The notes under the pieces were generated by a model. The model searched no databases. It saw only the letters and a list, made by a program, of their open reading frames with translations, and was not told where the DNA came from. Source: Paenibacillus arenosi (GTDB lineage: Bacteria; Bacillota; Bacilli; Paenibacillales; Paenibacillaceae). From it: a stretch of DNA of 64,000 bases. Positions 1-9,220 of this stretch are shown here, piece by piece. Every line of letters starts with the position of its first letter. Within the stretch, counting starts at the first letter, position 1. The stretch spans positions 248,001-312,000 of the forward strand of contig NZ_JACYTN010000003.1 of assembly GCF_014841135.1 (NCBI RefSeq). Direction: 5' to 3'. A program made the position numbers and the translations under genes.

Positions 1-880
1 TTATATTCCAGTTGATGCTGCCTTCCTGCACAAGTTCATCCAAATGCTTGTCATCTGTACAAAATAAACAGCGGCGTGCGTTGTGGGGCGTAACGACGGA
101 TGCAAGACTGCGTACGTCTTTAGCAACAGAGCCTTCTCGCAGCAATATATACATTCCACGGCTAAGTCGTTCTCTTGCTTGCTCAGCAGATACACATTCG
201 TGATCTGTGCGGATGCCTGCGGCGCGATAAACATTAATCTGTTCTCCACTTAGTCCAGCGCCATGGCCATCCATATATTTGCTTCTCGCATAAGCGTCTG
301 TCAGCTTGCGTATCATATCTGGCGTACCGTTGTGTACAGAAGGGTAATCCATAACTTCGGCTAGTCCAAGTACTCGTGGGTGTTGATAGAAAGGCTCCAA
401 TGCTTCTGCATGCAGCACGGCTCCAGCATGCTCATAGGGAGTAGAAGGCACACAAGATGGAAGCATCACATATACATCTAGAGGCAAGCCTTCAGATGCA
501 TCTAACATATATTGAATGCCAGCTGTACCACTAACATTGGCAATTTCATGTGGATCTGTGATAACAGAAGTTACGCCATGCGGCAGCACTACACGTGCGA
601 ATTCAGATGGAGTAACCATCGAAGATTCAATGTGGACATGCGCATCGATAAAGCCAGGACAAATATAGCGCCCTTCCGCATCAATAATCTGTTTGCCTTC
701 ATACTCGCCGATACCGACAATGCGACCATTTGTAATCGCAATATCACCTTCTCTAATTTCGTGTTGAAATACGTCTACGATGCGTCCATTGCGAATAACG
801 ATATCTGCCTGTTCACGCTTGGAAGCAGCGGCGATCCATTGTTGCATAGCTATTTCTTTTTCTGTTTGTCCCGTTGTCAC
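1..880 (-). CDS. ade: Adenine deaminase, 3' end cut by window edge
   Basis: Cytosolic amidohydrolase converting adenine to hypoxanthine plus ammonia in purine salvage. The minus-strand frame runs unbroken from 880 to the window edge, about 293 codons of a protein usually near 580 residues. The N-terminal part reads VIRNGRIVDVFQHEIREGD, followed by FIDAHVHIESSMV, the metal-binding HxH signature of adenine deaminases. Further on come HGVTSVITDPHEIANV and MLPSCVPSTPYEHAGA, both typical of Ade. I chose the GTG start at 880 because a GGAGGGG ribosome binding site (889-895) precedes it by eight bases. The purine riboswitch upstream agrees with the function. The missing C-terminal half could hide a lesion, but the visible part looks intact. 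Confidence 0.93.
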   Translation of the reverse strand, partial: MTTGQTEKEIAMQQWIAAASKREQADIVIRNGRIVDVFQHEIREGDIAITNGRIVGIGEYEGKQIIDAEGRYICPGFIDAHVHIESSMVTPSEFARVVLPHGVTSVITDPHEIANVSGTAGIQYMLDASEGLPLDVYVMLPSCVPSTPYEHAGAVLHAEALEPFYQHPRVLGLAEVMDYPSVHNGTPDMIRKLTDAYARSKYMDGHGAGLSGEQINVYRAAGIRTDHECVSAEQARERLSRGMYILLREGSVAKDVRSLASVVTPHNARRCLFCTDDKHLDELVQEGSINWNI

Positions 881-900
881 TTGCAATTCCCCTCCAAATG

Positions 901-934
901 AAAAAAACTCTAGCGTATCGAATCGAACACTTAG
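901..934 (-). terminator. Terminator-like hairpin in ade leader
   Basis: On the minus strand a CTCTA...TAGAG hairpin (907-934) is followed by a run of six T (901-906), just before the ade ribosome binding site. It lies between the purine aptamer and the gene, so it is a plausible expression platform. An upstream CTCTAG segment (near 951) can pair alternatively with the 3' arm. The switching path was not folded computationally. Confidence 0.55.
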
Positions 935-1135
935 AGCTTGACTGGAGTAGAAGGAACTAGAGGCTGCATCTGCATCGGTTATCTATTCGATCTGTTCCCA
1001 AATGGGTAGATCATAACAAGACAGGCAGGAGAGAGCCACAGTGTTCATGCAAAATACTGCCTTTCTCATTTGCTGTCTTATATCAATCGCCGATTGCTCT
1101 CAAAGCTTGTCCAGCTCGGAACAGCCTAATCCTTC

Positions 1136-1202
1136 CTCGTAGTCAAACTATTTAAGGTAGTTCGGTAGAAACAGTCGGACCTTATTTCCGACCCTATACG
1201 AG
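1136..1202 (-). promoter_or_regulatory. Purine riboswitch aptamer, guanine/hypoxanthine type
   Basis: Read on the minus strand, CTCGTA (1202-1197) pairs with TACGAG (1141-1136) to form P1. Between them are the conserved TATAGGG, a P2 stem of GTCGG/CCGAC around AAATAAGG, the J2/3 core GTTTCTACC, a P3 arm with CCTTAAA, and J3/1 GACTACGAG. The specificity base in GACTAC is C, as in guanine/hypoxanthine aptamers; adenine aptamers carry U. The aptamer is about 255 bases upstream of the ade start, with a hairpin and T-run just before the gene. Hypoxanthine is the deaminase product, which suggests product feedback. Confidence 0.9.
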
Positions 1203-1226
1203 ATAGTGGTATATAAAATTTCTCTT

Positions 1227-1255
1227 ATTCTATAGGGCTGTGCCTCAGCAGTCAA
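1227..1255 (-). promoter_or_regulatory. Sigma-A promoter for the ade leader
   Basis: On the minus strand TTGACT (1255-1250) is followed after 17 bases by TAGAAT (1232-1227). Transcription would start near 1220, just before the purine aptamer. Apart from this promoter and the riboswitch, nothing coding was seen between 935 and 1500. Confidence 0.7.
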
Positions 1256-1500
1256 TAGCTTTAGCATAAAGTTGGTTTCGTATGTGCAGGTGCTGCTTGT
1301 CTTAAGATTGCGAATGGAATATCCAAGCCGCATAAACCCTGACGTGGCTGTAGGTGTACACTGCATCTTCCTTGTAGTAAGATAAAAGTTACATTTCGGG
1401 GAAAATAAAAAATACGTTTAGACAAGTCATGCAGAGATCAAATTTAGTTGTGAATCATGTGCAATACAGCAACTAATGATGAAGAAAGGTTGAACGAGTA

Positions 1501-3291
1501 ATGCCAGATATGAAAGATCCATTGACAACCATTTTAAAGTTACCGCCAACACGAAAACAGACGGTCATTGCAACGGTTGTTGGTTTGTTGATCATTGGTC
1601 TGTCGATGTCTGTTCTCCCCTATGCACAGAACCATTTTCTGGAAGTGAATGCTTTTTATCCTCTATTCATTGCGTGGGTATTAATCGGAGACTTCGTAAC
1701 CTCCCATCTCTTTTACATACAATATCGGGCATCTGGTGAAAAGCCACTGCTCATTCTATCCGCGACCTTCTTATTTACTGCACTTATCGTTATTCCGCAT
1801 GCAGCTGCATTTCCTGGTATACTCCCCTATCATTGGGTAGGCAATTTGGAGCAACTATCCCTTTGGTTATGGCTGGTATGGCATATTGGTTATCCGATCG
1901 GTATTATTAAATATTCGTTGCATTTGAAAAGTGAAAATAGTAGTCAACCGCTAAAAATGGGCAGGGAGAAATGGCTGCGAGGAGGCATGCTGCTAGGAAC
2001 AGGGGCTATCGTTGTTATAGTAACTTATTTGCTGTACTCCTATCGTGCTGACCTTCCGGCATTTTTAGATGGACATAATTATGAAAAGCTTGTCTATTCA
2101 GGGATAGGGCCTGCTGTTGCTGTCCTAAATGTAATAGCGTTCACGATGCTGCTGCTTAGAACGAAATTCAACAGTGTGCTGCATATATGGTTGACTTTAT
2201 CCGTATTTACATTCTGTTTGGACGTGATTTTAACCTTGTACGCTGGTGAGCGATATAGTGTTGGCTGGTATATGGCGCGCTTTAATGCGCTGTTGTCTGC
2301 TACGGCGGCTCTGGCAGTACTGTTCTTTGAGGTGAATCAGCTCTACATCCGTTTGACCCGATCGCAGGTTCAACTCAAACAGTCACAGGCTCATCTCAAT
2401 AACACGTTAAACAGTTTATCAGATTGTTTCGTGGCGCTGAGTAATGATTGGAAATATATGTTTGTAAATAAGAGTGCGGAGCAGTTTGAGGGTATCTCTT
2501 TTATAGAAGTAAAGGGAAAGCATTTCTGGGTATTTAATACGCATTTGCTAGACACACAATGGTATGAGCACAGTATGCGAACCATGACAGAGAAGGTTAG
2601 AACCGAATTTCTTTGGTTCGATGAGCCTAAGCAGCGTTGGTTGGAGACGAGAATGTACCCGACAGAAGAGGGGGTCTCGATCTTTTACCGCGATGTTACG
2701 TTACGGATTGTGTCAGAGCAGCGAATGAAAGAAGCGAATGAGAAGCTGCAAATGGCCAACCGTCTTTTAAAAGATTTCTCGTTCCGAGATGGTTTAACAG
2801 GTGTGTATAATCGCCGATATTTCGATCAAGTATTGCAGCAGGAGTGGCAGTCTTCAGGAGAAGCAGGAACGCCGCTAACGCTTATGCTGTTCGATCTGGA
2901 CTATTTTAAATTGTACAATGATACGTATGGTCACCAGCAAGGGGACGAGTGTCTAACGAGTGTTGCCCATGCAGTACGTGACGCATTATCGGATTCCAAT
3001 GCGATCGTAGCTCGCTATGGTGGTGAAGAATTCGCAATTATTTTACCGCATACCGATAAGATGCAGGCGGCCATTATTGCTGAAGCTGTGCGCTTAACGG
3101 TAGAACATCTAGGCATCGTGCACGGTGTGCCGCCAGCATTCTCAGTCGTGACTTGCAGCTTGGGCAGCTTTACGATGCAAGTACTGCCCAATCAAGAAGG
3201 GCAAGAAAGCTCGCTGATACAACTAGCGGATCAAGCAATGTACGAAGCCAAGCAAGCAGGGCGTAATCAAGTTCGAATACATGGGCAGTAG
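1501..3291 (+). CDS. Membrane diguanylate cyclase (MASE4-PAS-GGDEF)
   Basis: Makes cyclic di-GMP from two GTP at the membrane. The 596 residues begin with about eight membrane segments (roughly 15-285) in a MASE4-type sensor, with PHAAAFPG and WLWLVWHIGYP as visible family hallmarks. A short coiled stretch (LTRSQVQLKQSQ) leads into a PAS domain (about 300-400) and a GGDEF domain (about 428-596). The catalytic signature is RYGGEEF (505-511), and FDLDYFKLYNDTYGH supplies metal and substrate residues, so the cyclase should be active. The usual RxxD inhibitory site before RYGGEEF is replaced by DSNA, so product feedback through that site is probably lost. An AGAAAGG site 11 bases upstream supports this start. 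Monocistronic; the signal sensed is unknown. Confidence 0.9.
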   Translation: MPDMKDPLTTILKLPPTRKQTVIATVVGLLIIGLSMSVLPYAQNHFLEVNAFYPLFIAWVLIGDFVTSHLFYIQYRASGEKPLLILSATFLFTALIVIPHAAAFPGILPYHWVGNLEQLSLWLWLVWHIGYPIGIIKYSLHLKSENSSQPLKMGREKWLRGGMLLGTGAIVVIVTYLLYSYRADLPAFLDGHNYEKLVYSGIGPAVAVLNVIAFTMLLLRTKFNSVLHIWLTLSVFTFCLDVILTLYAGERYSVGWYMARFNALLSATAALAVLFFEVNQLYIRLTRSQVQLKQSQAHLNNTLNSLSDCFVALSNDWKYMFVNKSAEQFEGISFIEVKGKHFWVFNTHLLDTQWYEHSMRTMTEKVRTEFLWFDEPKQRWLETRMYPTEEGVSIFYRDVTLRIVSEQRMKEANEKLQMANRLLKDFSFRDGLTGVYNRRYFDQVLQQEWQSSGEAGTPLTLMLFDLDYFKLYNDTYGHQQGDECLTSVAHAVRDALSDSNAIVARYGGEEFAIILPHTDKMQAAIIAEAVRLTVEHLGIVHGVPPAFSVVTCSLGSFTMQVLPNQEGQESSLIQLADQAMYEAKQAGRNQVRIHGQ

Positions 3292-3367
3292 GTGCGTGCT
3301 GGCTTGGTTTGCTAGATGCACTAAGTCTACTTTAGCATCCGGGAACAGATAGATGGCGCACATAGAA

Positions 3368-3410
3368 AGAGGCGAGGAACCTGTATGGTTTCTCCGCCTC
3401 TTTTATTTTT
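3368..3410. terminator. Terminator between the cyclase and TetR genes
   Basis: AGAGGCG pairs with CGCCTCT, extended by AGGAACC with GGTTTCT, followed by TTTTATTTTT on the plus strand. It sits between convergent genes and could serve both directions. Confidence 0.85.
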
Positions 3411-3466
3411 AATAAGAAGGATCTGTACATGAACCCAACAATCTCATCCATTCCTCTACCTTATCT

Positions 3467-4354
3467 TCATTTCGATGAGTCAGAAGAAGTACAGAAATGA
3501 TTTCGAACTTTTTCGATGATCGGCGCAAGAGTTTCATAATTTCGTAAGTTGTACAGCATGCCCTCTACAAGAGGTAGACGCGGCTCATTAGCTGTCAGCT
3601 CCTCGATCAACACGTCCAATGTAATACGAAGATGGTCATCATTAGCCGTATGTGAAGCTTCTTTTGCAACCGTATGAAGCTCCTGTAGTAGTTGTTGCTT
3701 AGGATCGACAGGTGCCGCTGCATACGATAAGCACATGCTATTGTTACTATAAGATTCGAATATAGGTTTATCACCGGAACGCTCAAAGCCTTCTAGTAAG
3801 TCTTCGATACGCCGCACCATATAAGCAGCCGATTCCCCAAGATCACTCGGTTTATTATGAAGTAGCATCATTTCGCAAAATACTTGCGTCATGCCTTGCA
3901 TGAGCAGGGTAAGGTCTGTGACATATGACTGAACGCGTTCTTCTCCAAACATATGAATGAGATGGTTACGGAAAAAAGTAAACATCTCATCCCGCATAGT
4001 AAACACGAATTCTGCGATATCTTGATTGAATGGAATAGCATGCTCGCGTGCGTGCATGACGATGAATTCTTTATGCTTTTCAATTTCCTCCAACTGGACT
4101 TGGAGTTGCCGGATGAATCGTTCCTTCGGGTCTGTTATATGTTGTCCCACTTCGTGAACTTTAGTGTTGATAAGGTCATAGTAATATCGGAATATCGCCA
4201 GCAGCAGGTCTTCTTTGGAATCAAAGTATAAGTAGAAAGCACCTTTGGAAATGCCGCTCTCGGTAGCGATTTCTTGTATGGAAGTGGCCAATACGCCTTT
4301 GCGAGCGAACAGCTTCATACCAGCCTCGATCAACCATTTTTCTTTTTCCTTCAT
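3467..4354 (-). CDS. TetR family transcriptional repressor
   Basis: A DNA-binding repressor of 295 residues, long for the family (about 200). Residues about 5-55 form the TetR helix-turn-helix: LIEAGMKLFARKGVLATSIQ, then EIATESGISKGAFYLYFDSK and EDLLLAIF. The remaining 240 residues are the ligand and dimer part, with an extended C-terminal region absent from smaller members. The start at 4354 has AGGAG six bases upstream. It is divergent from an RND exporter, and two TetR-type palindromes lie in the 252 bases between them, so it probably represses the exporter and itself. The ligand cannot be read from sequence. Confidence 0.88.
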   Translation of the reverse strand: MKEKEKWLIEAGMKLFARKGVLATSIQEIATESGISKGAFYLYFDSKEDLLLAIFRYYYDLINTKVHEVGQHITDPKERFIRQLQVQLEEIEKHKEFIVMHAREHAIPFNQDIAEFVFTMRDEMFTFFRNHLIHMFGEERVQSYVTDLTLLMQGMTQVFCEMMLLHNKPSDLGESAAYMVRRIEDLLEGFERSGDKPIFESYSNNSMCLSYAAAPVDPKQQLLQELHTVAKEASHTANDDHLRITLDVLIEELTANEPRLPLVEGMLYNLRNYETLAPIIEKVRNHFCTSSDSSK

Positions 4355-4447
4355 ATGATACGCTCCTATTTAGGTCTGGTACCTTTATTATGACGTGAAT
4401 GTTCTGTTCGTCAATGTTCATTCTGAACGACGTCCACTAGTTGACTC

Positions 4448-4494
4448 CGACTGTCTGGTCAGTTATATTTTATATTATTATGACTAGTCAGTCA
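4448..4494. promoter_or_regulatory. Paired TetR-type operators
   Basis: Two related dyads lie between the divergent tetR and RND genes: GACTGTCTGGTCAGT (4449-4463) and the perfect palindrome TGACTAGTCA (4481-4490), which continues to GTCA. Both resemble the GACTGACYRGTCAGTC operators of many TetR repressors. Assignment to the adjacent repressor is inferred from position. Confidence 0.6.
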
Positions 4495-4606
4495 AAAACT
4501 ATGTATAGGTTGTTTGTGTAACTCTATACGTTGCCCGTATATCTGTTATTGATATCATGCCATGACAGAGCAGGGAAGAGAGCAAAATAGGAGTGGAGGA
4601 GAGACG

Positions 4607-7600
4607 TTGAATAGTATTATTAATTTTTCTTTGAAAAACAAATTTGCGTTATGGCTAATCACGATTATTGTAGTCGTGTCTGGTCTGTACTCAGGAACGC
4701 AAATGAAGATGGAGACGCTGCCGGATATTACAACACCTGTGGTAACGGTAACGACCGTTTATCCAGGTGCTGCTCCACAGGAAGTGGCTGATGAAGTTAC
4801 CAAGCCAATTGAGCAGCGGATACAGAACTTGCCGGGGGTCGATAGTGTTGATTCCTCCTCGTTCCAGAATGCATCTGCGATAACGATTATGTATGATTTC
4901 GATACCGATATGGAGAAGGCAGAAGCAGAAGTGAAGAGCATTATGGCTGAACTTAGCTTGCCTGAAGGCGTGCAGTCTCCGAAAGTATCTCGTATGAGCT
5001 TCAGTGCGTTCCCTGTTATAACGTTGAGTGCAGCGAATGACAAGCAGTCGCTTGCAGAGCTGACGAAGCAAGTAGAAGAAGAAATTGTACCTAAGCTTGA
5101 GGGTGTAGATGGCGTTGCTAGCATCCAAGTTTCCGGTCAACAAGTCGATGAAGTACAGCTGACGTTCAAAGACGATCAGATGAAGAAATATGGCTTGCAA
5201 GAGGATACGGTTCGTGGACTGCTGCAAGCATCTAACTTGCGTTTCCCGTTGGGCTTGTACCAATTCGGGGAGACTGAGCAGTCTGTTGTAGTTGATGGCA
5301 AGTTGACGACGCTAGAAGAGCTGCGCAATCTTGAAATTCCGTACAATCCGGCTGCTATGGGTGGTGCAGGAGCTGCTGGGCAGCAACCAGCAACGCCTGG
5401 AGCTGGAATGGGAGCAATGCCAGGTGCAGCAGGGCAATCTGCTGCTGGCGCAGGAGCTCAGGCACTTCCACCTAGTGCACAAGGTCAAGCAGCTGCAAAC
5501 ATGAAGCTGCCGACGGTTAAGCTTAGTGAAGTAGCTGACATTAAACTGACAGGTCAAGCAGAGTCTGTATCCCGTACAAACGGTCAAGATGCTATCGGTA
5601 TGCAGATTGTAAAAGCTGCTGACGCGAATACCGTTGAAGTTGTAAATGCAGTTAAGGCTGTCGTTGCAGACTTTGAAGCGAAGTATCCAGACTTAACGTT
5701 TATTTCTACATCTGATCAAGGCAAGCCAATTGAAGATTCCGTGCACACGATGTTAAGCAAAGCCTTGTTCGGTGCAGGTTTCGCCATGCTTATTATTTTG
5801 CTGTTCTTGCGAAACCTTCGTACAACACTGATATCGGTTGTATCGATTCCGTTGTCCTTGCTTATTGCGGTTCTTTTATTGCATCAAATGGATATTACGC
5901 TCAATATTATGACACTTGGCGCGATGACGGTCGCAATTGGACGCGTTGTCGATGACTCTATCGTTGTCGTTGAAAATATTTACCGTCGTATGTCCTTGAA
6001 GCAAGAGAAGCTTAAAGGATTCGATCTTATTCGTGAAGCGACGAAAGAAATGTTTATGCCGATCTTGTCTTCCACGATTGTAACGATTGCGGTATTCCTT
6101 CCGCTTGGCCTTGTTTCGGGAATGGTCGGTGAAATGTTCTTGCCATTTGGCTTGACGATCGTATTTGCATTGCTTGCATCTCTAGTTGTTGCAATCACGA
6201 TCGTGCCAATGATGGCGCATCAAATGTTTAAGAACGGGATTAACGACAAGCATCAGCATCATGAGGATAATCCAGGCCGTCTTGCTTTGGCGTATAAGCG
6301 TACACTGCAATGGTCTTTGAATCACAAAGTAGTTACATCGCTAATTGCGGTGGCATTGTTGGTTGGTAGCTTACTGCTTACACCATTCGTTGGCGTCAGC
6401 TTCCTGCCTGCTGAAGAGCAGAAGATGATTATTGCAACGTTCAATCCAGAAGCGGGCCAAACGCTGGAAGATGTGAAAAAGACATCAACAATGGCAGAAG
6501 AGTATTTCCAAGCTAGTGAATATGTAGATGTTGTGCAGTATTCAGTAGGTAGTGAGAATCCAATGAGCCCAGGGGCTAGCAATCAGGCGCTGTTCTTCAT
6601 CAGCTATAATCCAGATACGCCTAATTTCACAGCGTTGAAAGAGCAGGTTATCACTGATTTGCAAGCGAAAACGCCAAAAGGCGAGTGGGGTCAAATGGAC
6701 TTTGCTACAGGTGGATTCAGCGGCAATGATATGAAGATGTACGTGTTCGGCGACAGCATGGAGAAAATGAAGCCGGTTGTTACTGAGCTTGAAGAGCGTA
6801 TGTCTAAAGTTGAAGGCTTGAAGGATGTTGAATCCAGCTTGTCTGATGCATACGATGAATATACATTGACGATCGATCATAAGAAATTAAGTCAATACGG
6901 CTTAACATCTGCTCAAGTCGGCATGGAGCTTAGCCAACAGCGAGAGCGCCCAGTGTTGACGACGGTTGAGAAAGATGGCGAAGAACTGAATGTTTACTTG
7001 CAAGTGAAAGAAAAGAAAGCTAACTCTATCGATGATTTGTTGAATCGAGAGCTTACAACTCCACTTGGCACAAAAGTGAAAGTGAAGGATGTTGTTGAGT
7101 TAAACGAAGGTTCGACATCCGATACAATTACGCGTAAAAACGGTCGCCTCGTTCTAGACGTGAGCGGTAAAATTACAGGCACAAATGTAGCAGAAGTCTC
7201 TGCTGCAGTACAAAAAGAAATCGATGCGATGAAACTTCCTGTAGGCGTAGAAATTTCTACGGGTGGGGTAACGGCTGATATCGAAGAGTCGTTCAAACAG
7301 CTTGGTATCGCAATGCTTGCGGCAATCGCAATCGTATACTTGGTACTTGTGATTACATTTGGCGGCGGTCTAGCACCGTTTGCAATCTTGTTCTCCTTGC
7401 CGTTCACGATTATTGGTGCAATTGTAGCGCTGTTTATTGCAGGAGAGACGATCAGCGTATCGGCACTTATCGGTATGTTGATGCTCATCGGTATCGTTGT
7501 AACGAATGCGATCGTATTGATCGACCGCGTTATTCAAAAGGAAGAGGAAGGCTATTCCGTTCGTGAAGCATTGCTTGAAGCAGCAACGACACGTCTTCGT

Positions 7601-7816
7601 CCGATCTTGATGACGGCTATCGCGACAATTGGTGCACTAATTCCGCTAGCGATCGGCATGGAAGGCAGCGGCGTTATTTCCCGTGGTCTTGGCGTAACGG
7701 TTATCGGTGGATTGACGAGCTCTACCTTGCTTACGTTGCTAGTCGTTCCAATCGTGTATGAGGCAGTTAGCAAAATTAGCCGTAAAGGGTCGAAGAAGAA
7801 GGCTAAGGCTGCTTAA
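4607..7816 (+). CDS. RND family efflux transporter (AcrB/SwrC-like)
   Basis: A proton-driven membrane exporter of 1069 residues with the twelve-helix RND architecture. The N-terminal helix NSIINFSLKNKFALWLITI, the motif GRVVDDSIVVVENIYRR in the first half and the mirrored GIVVTNAIVLIDRVIQKEEE in the second half are diagnostic. I prefer the TTG start at 4607 to an upstream ATG at 4562: GGAGTGGAGGAG lies just before it and RND proteins normally begin with this helix. A glycine/alanine/glutamine-rich stretch (about residues 245-300) interrupts the first periplasmic-type domain. No membrane fusion protein or outer-membrane channel is adjacent, as for SwrC-type pumps of Bacillus. It is probably controlled by the divergent TetR protein. 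The substrate is unknown; lipopeptides or biocides are plausible. Confidence 0.92.
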   Translation: MNSIINFSLKNKFALWLITIIVVVSGLYSGTQMKMETLPDITTPVVTVTTVYPGAAPQEVADEVTKPIEQRIQNLPGVDSVDSSSFQNASAITIMYDFDTDMEKAEAEVKSIMAELSLPEGVQSPKVSRMSFSAFPVITLSAANDKQSLAELTKQVEEEIVPKLEGVDGVASIQVSGQQVDEVQLTFKDDQMKKYGLQEDTVRGLLQASNLRFPLGLYQFGETEQSVVVDGKLTTLEELRNLEIPYNPAAMGGAGAAGQQPATPGAGMGAMPGAAGQSAAGAGAQALPPSAQGQAAANMKLPTVKLSEVADIKLTGQAESVSRTNGQDAIGMQIVKAADANTVEVVNAVKAVVADFEAKYPDLTFISTSDQGKPIEDSVHTMLSKALFGAGFAMLIILLFLRNLRTTLISVVSIPLSLLIAVLLLHQMDITLNIMTLGAMTVAIGRVVDDSIVVVENIYRRMSLKQEKLKGFDLIREATKEMFMPILSSTIVTIAVFLPLGLVSGMVGEMFLPFGLTIVFALLASLVVAITIVPMMAHQMFKNGINDKHQHHEDNPGRLALAYKRTLQWSLNHKVVTSLIAVALLVGSLLLTPFVGVSFLPAEEQKMIIATFNPEAGQTLEDVKKTSTMAEEYFQASEYVDVVQYSVGSENPMSPGASNQALFFISYNPDTPNFTALKEQVITDLQAKTPKGEWGQMDFATGGFSGNDMKMYVFGDSMEKMKPVVTELEERMSKVEGLKDVESSLSDAYDEYTLTIDHKKLSQYGLTSAQVGMELSQQRERPVLTTVEKDGEELNVYLQVKEKKANSIDDLLNRELTTPLGTKVKVKDVVELNEGSTSDTITRKNGRLVLDVSGKITGTNVAEVSAAVQKEIDAMKLPVGVEISTGGVTADIEESFKQLGIAMLAAIAIVYLVLVITFGGGLAPFAILFSLPFTIIGAIVALFIAGETISVSALIGMLMLIGIVVTNAIVLIDRVIQKEEEGYSVREALLEAATTRLRPILMTAIATIGALIPLAIGMEGSGVISRGLGVTVIGGLTSSTLLTLLVVPIVYEAVSKISRKGSKKKAKAA

Positions 7817-7870
7817 GCTACTAGATAAATCCCGTTATGCTCGTGATTGATAGCATATCTTAAAAATGTA

Positions 7871-7908
7871 AAGAGGGTTGTTCCCCATGGTGGGAACAAC
7901 CCTTTTTT
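7871..7908 (+). terminator. Strong bidirectional terminator
   Basis: AGGGTTGTTCCC pairs perfectly with GGGAACAACCCT, followed by six T. It ends the RND gene and can also serve the convergent gene at 7958. Confidence 0.92.
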
Positions 7909-7957
7909 ATCGTATCGTTTGTAAATGTTCGTTAGGGTATGCCTCATGCTGAAGTCG

Positions 7958-8998
7958 TTATTTAAATGTCTCTTTATAAAGCTTGCTATAGTCTTCATCC
8001 CAAAACTTATTCATATACGGTAGAAACTTTCCATCGCTATCTAAAATGGCATCTTTATGCTGTGCAATTAACTCTACATATTTGACTAGCAGGCTGCCGC
8101 TTCTTGTTTCTCCGTACTTTTCGATTAGGTTTGCATACGTCTTCTTCATTTTAGGGTGAAGCTTCCCTGTCTTTTTATCGGTGACATCATCCCAATTTCG
8201 ATTGAAAAATTGCCACAGGTAGCCATGGTGTAAATCTTTTAGCTCTTTCAGGTGACGGCTTTTAGGTGTTTTTTGTATATGTTGGTCAATGACATGAGCG
8301 CGTTTCATTAGCGTTTCGTAGGGTGGTTTTTTGTTATCGTCAAAAATATAATAAAGCTCTTTGTTGCTGAGGGCTGTATATTGAAGGTAGAAGGCTGTAT
8401 CTTTGTTGAATGCAGAGCGATAGGCGTTTTGGATCGCTTCATAGTCAACGTGGTAGAAGTAGAGGGTACCGTCATATTTTAGCTTTAGCTTGCCCTTTTG
8501 TTGAAGGAGTAGCCATTTCTTGAACGACTTATCTTTAATTTTATCGAACTTATTTAGTTTGCTGCCGAGCTTCTTAAGTTGGGCGTGTAGTTTGGGATTT
8601 GCAATGATTTCATTTAGCTGGCCAATGACTTGTTCAACGTGATTTTCATAGTATTTTTCTAAAATGAGAAGCATTTCTGTGGCTTGCTCTGGTTTTACTT
8701 TGTGAATATGTTTATCCATGTACGCAATTAGTTCATATGCGGATTTAGCCTTGCTGGCTAGTTTTTTCATGTTCACGATGACATTTTTGTGCTTGGATGA
8801 TTTGGTGGGTGTCGGTTTGTTGTTGGTCTCTTGAGTGGTTAATACGAGAGAGTCAGTCCTCGCTTCAGATGATTGTGATTGCAGAGAGGTGTTGGAAGCA
8901 AAAGCGGGTGTACTGCTTCCTAAGCTTCCTGTTGATAGCAAAGCGGCTGCGCTTATAACGAGCGTTACTTTCATGAGCTTATTTTTCATGTGATTCAC
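7958..8998 (-). CDS. Secreted lysine-rich protein of unknown function
   Basis: I do not recognise a family. The protein (up to 346 residues) opens with a signal peptide: NKLMK, then a hydrophobic stretch VTLVISAAALLSTGSLG and a likely cleavage after STPAFAS. The mature part is rich in lysine, tyrosine and leucine, looks mostly helical, and shows no metal or catalytic signature. The start is either GTG at 8998 or ATG at 8989; AGGAAAGG lies upstream of both. It is transcribed alone, convergent with the RND gene, and ends at the shared terminator. A cell-wall or extracellular role is inferred from the signal peptide only. Confidence 0.7.
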   Translation of the reverse strand: MNHMKNKLMKVTLVISAAALLSTGSLGSSTPAFASNTSLQSQSSEARTDSLVLTTQETNNKPTPTKSSKHKNVIVNMKKLASKAKSAYELIAYMDKHIHKVKPEQATEMLLILEKYYENHVEQVIGQLNEIIANPKLHAQLKKLGSKLNKFDKIKDKSFKKWLLLQQKGKLKLKYDGTLYFYHVDYEAIQNAYRSAFNKDTAFYLQYTALSNKELYYIFDDNKKPPYETLMKRAHVIDQHIQKTPKSRHLKELKDLHHGYLWQFFNRNWDDVTDKKTGKLHPKMKKTYANLIEKYGETRSGSLLVKYVELIAQHKDAILDSDGKFLPYMNKFWDEDYSKLYKETFK

Positions 8999-9155
8999 TT
9001 GCCTTTCCTGTGGATTGTGAAGTTGCGTGTATAGAATAGATCAGAATAGGGTTGAGAATGTTACGAATTTCTTAGCGAAATCGATTTACATGGATACAAT
9101 TGGGTTTCAATTTGGTAACAGAAAGTTTAGGGATTTACATGCCGTTCAAAAATTG

Positions 9156-9174
9156 GTGACACACAAGCTGTCAC
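9156..9174. promoter_or_regulatory. Candidate operator upstream of the WYL regulator
   Basis: GTGACA and TGTCAC form an inverted repeat with a seven-base spacer, 47 bases upstream of the WYL regulator start. Position suggests autoregulation. A weak TATACT follows at 9186. Confidence 0.4.
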
Positions 9175-9220
9175 TAATAGGTTGTTATACTAAGGGCAAT
9201 TGGGGATCGGAGGTACAGTC

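Noticed and set aside
512-901. 129-codon plus-strand frame opposite ade
   Set aside because: Antisense shadow of a clear adenine deaminase frame.
4691-5263. 190-codon minus-strand frame opposite the RND gene
   Set aside because: Shadow of the exporter frame, without a start signal and with a composition unlike a real protein.
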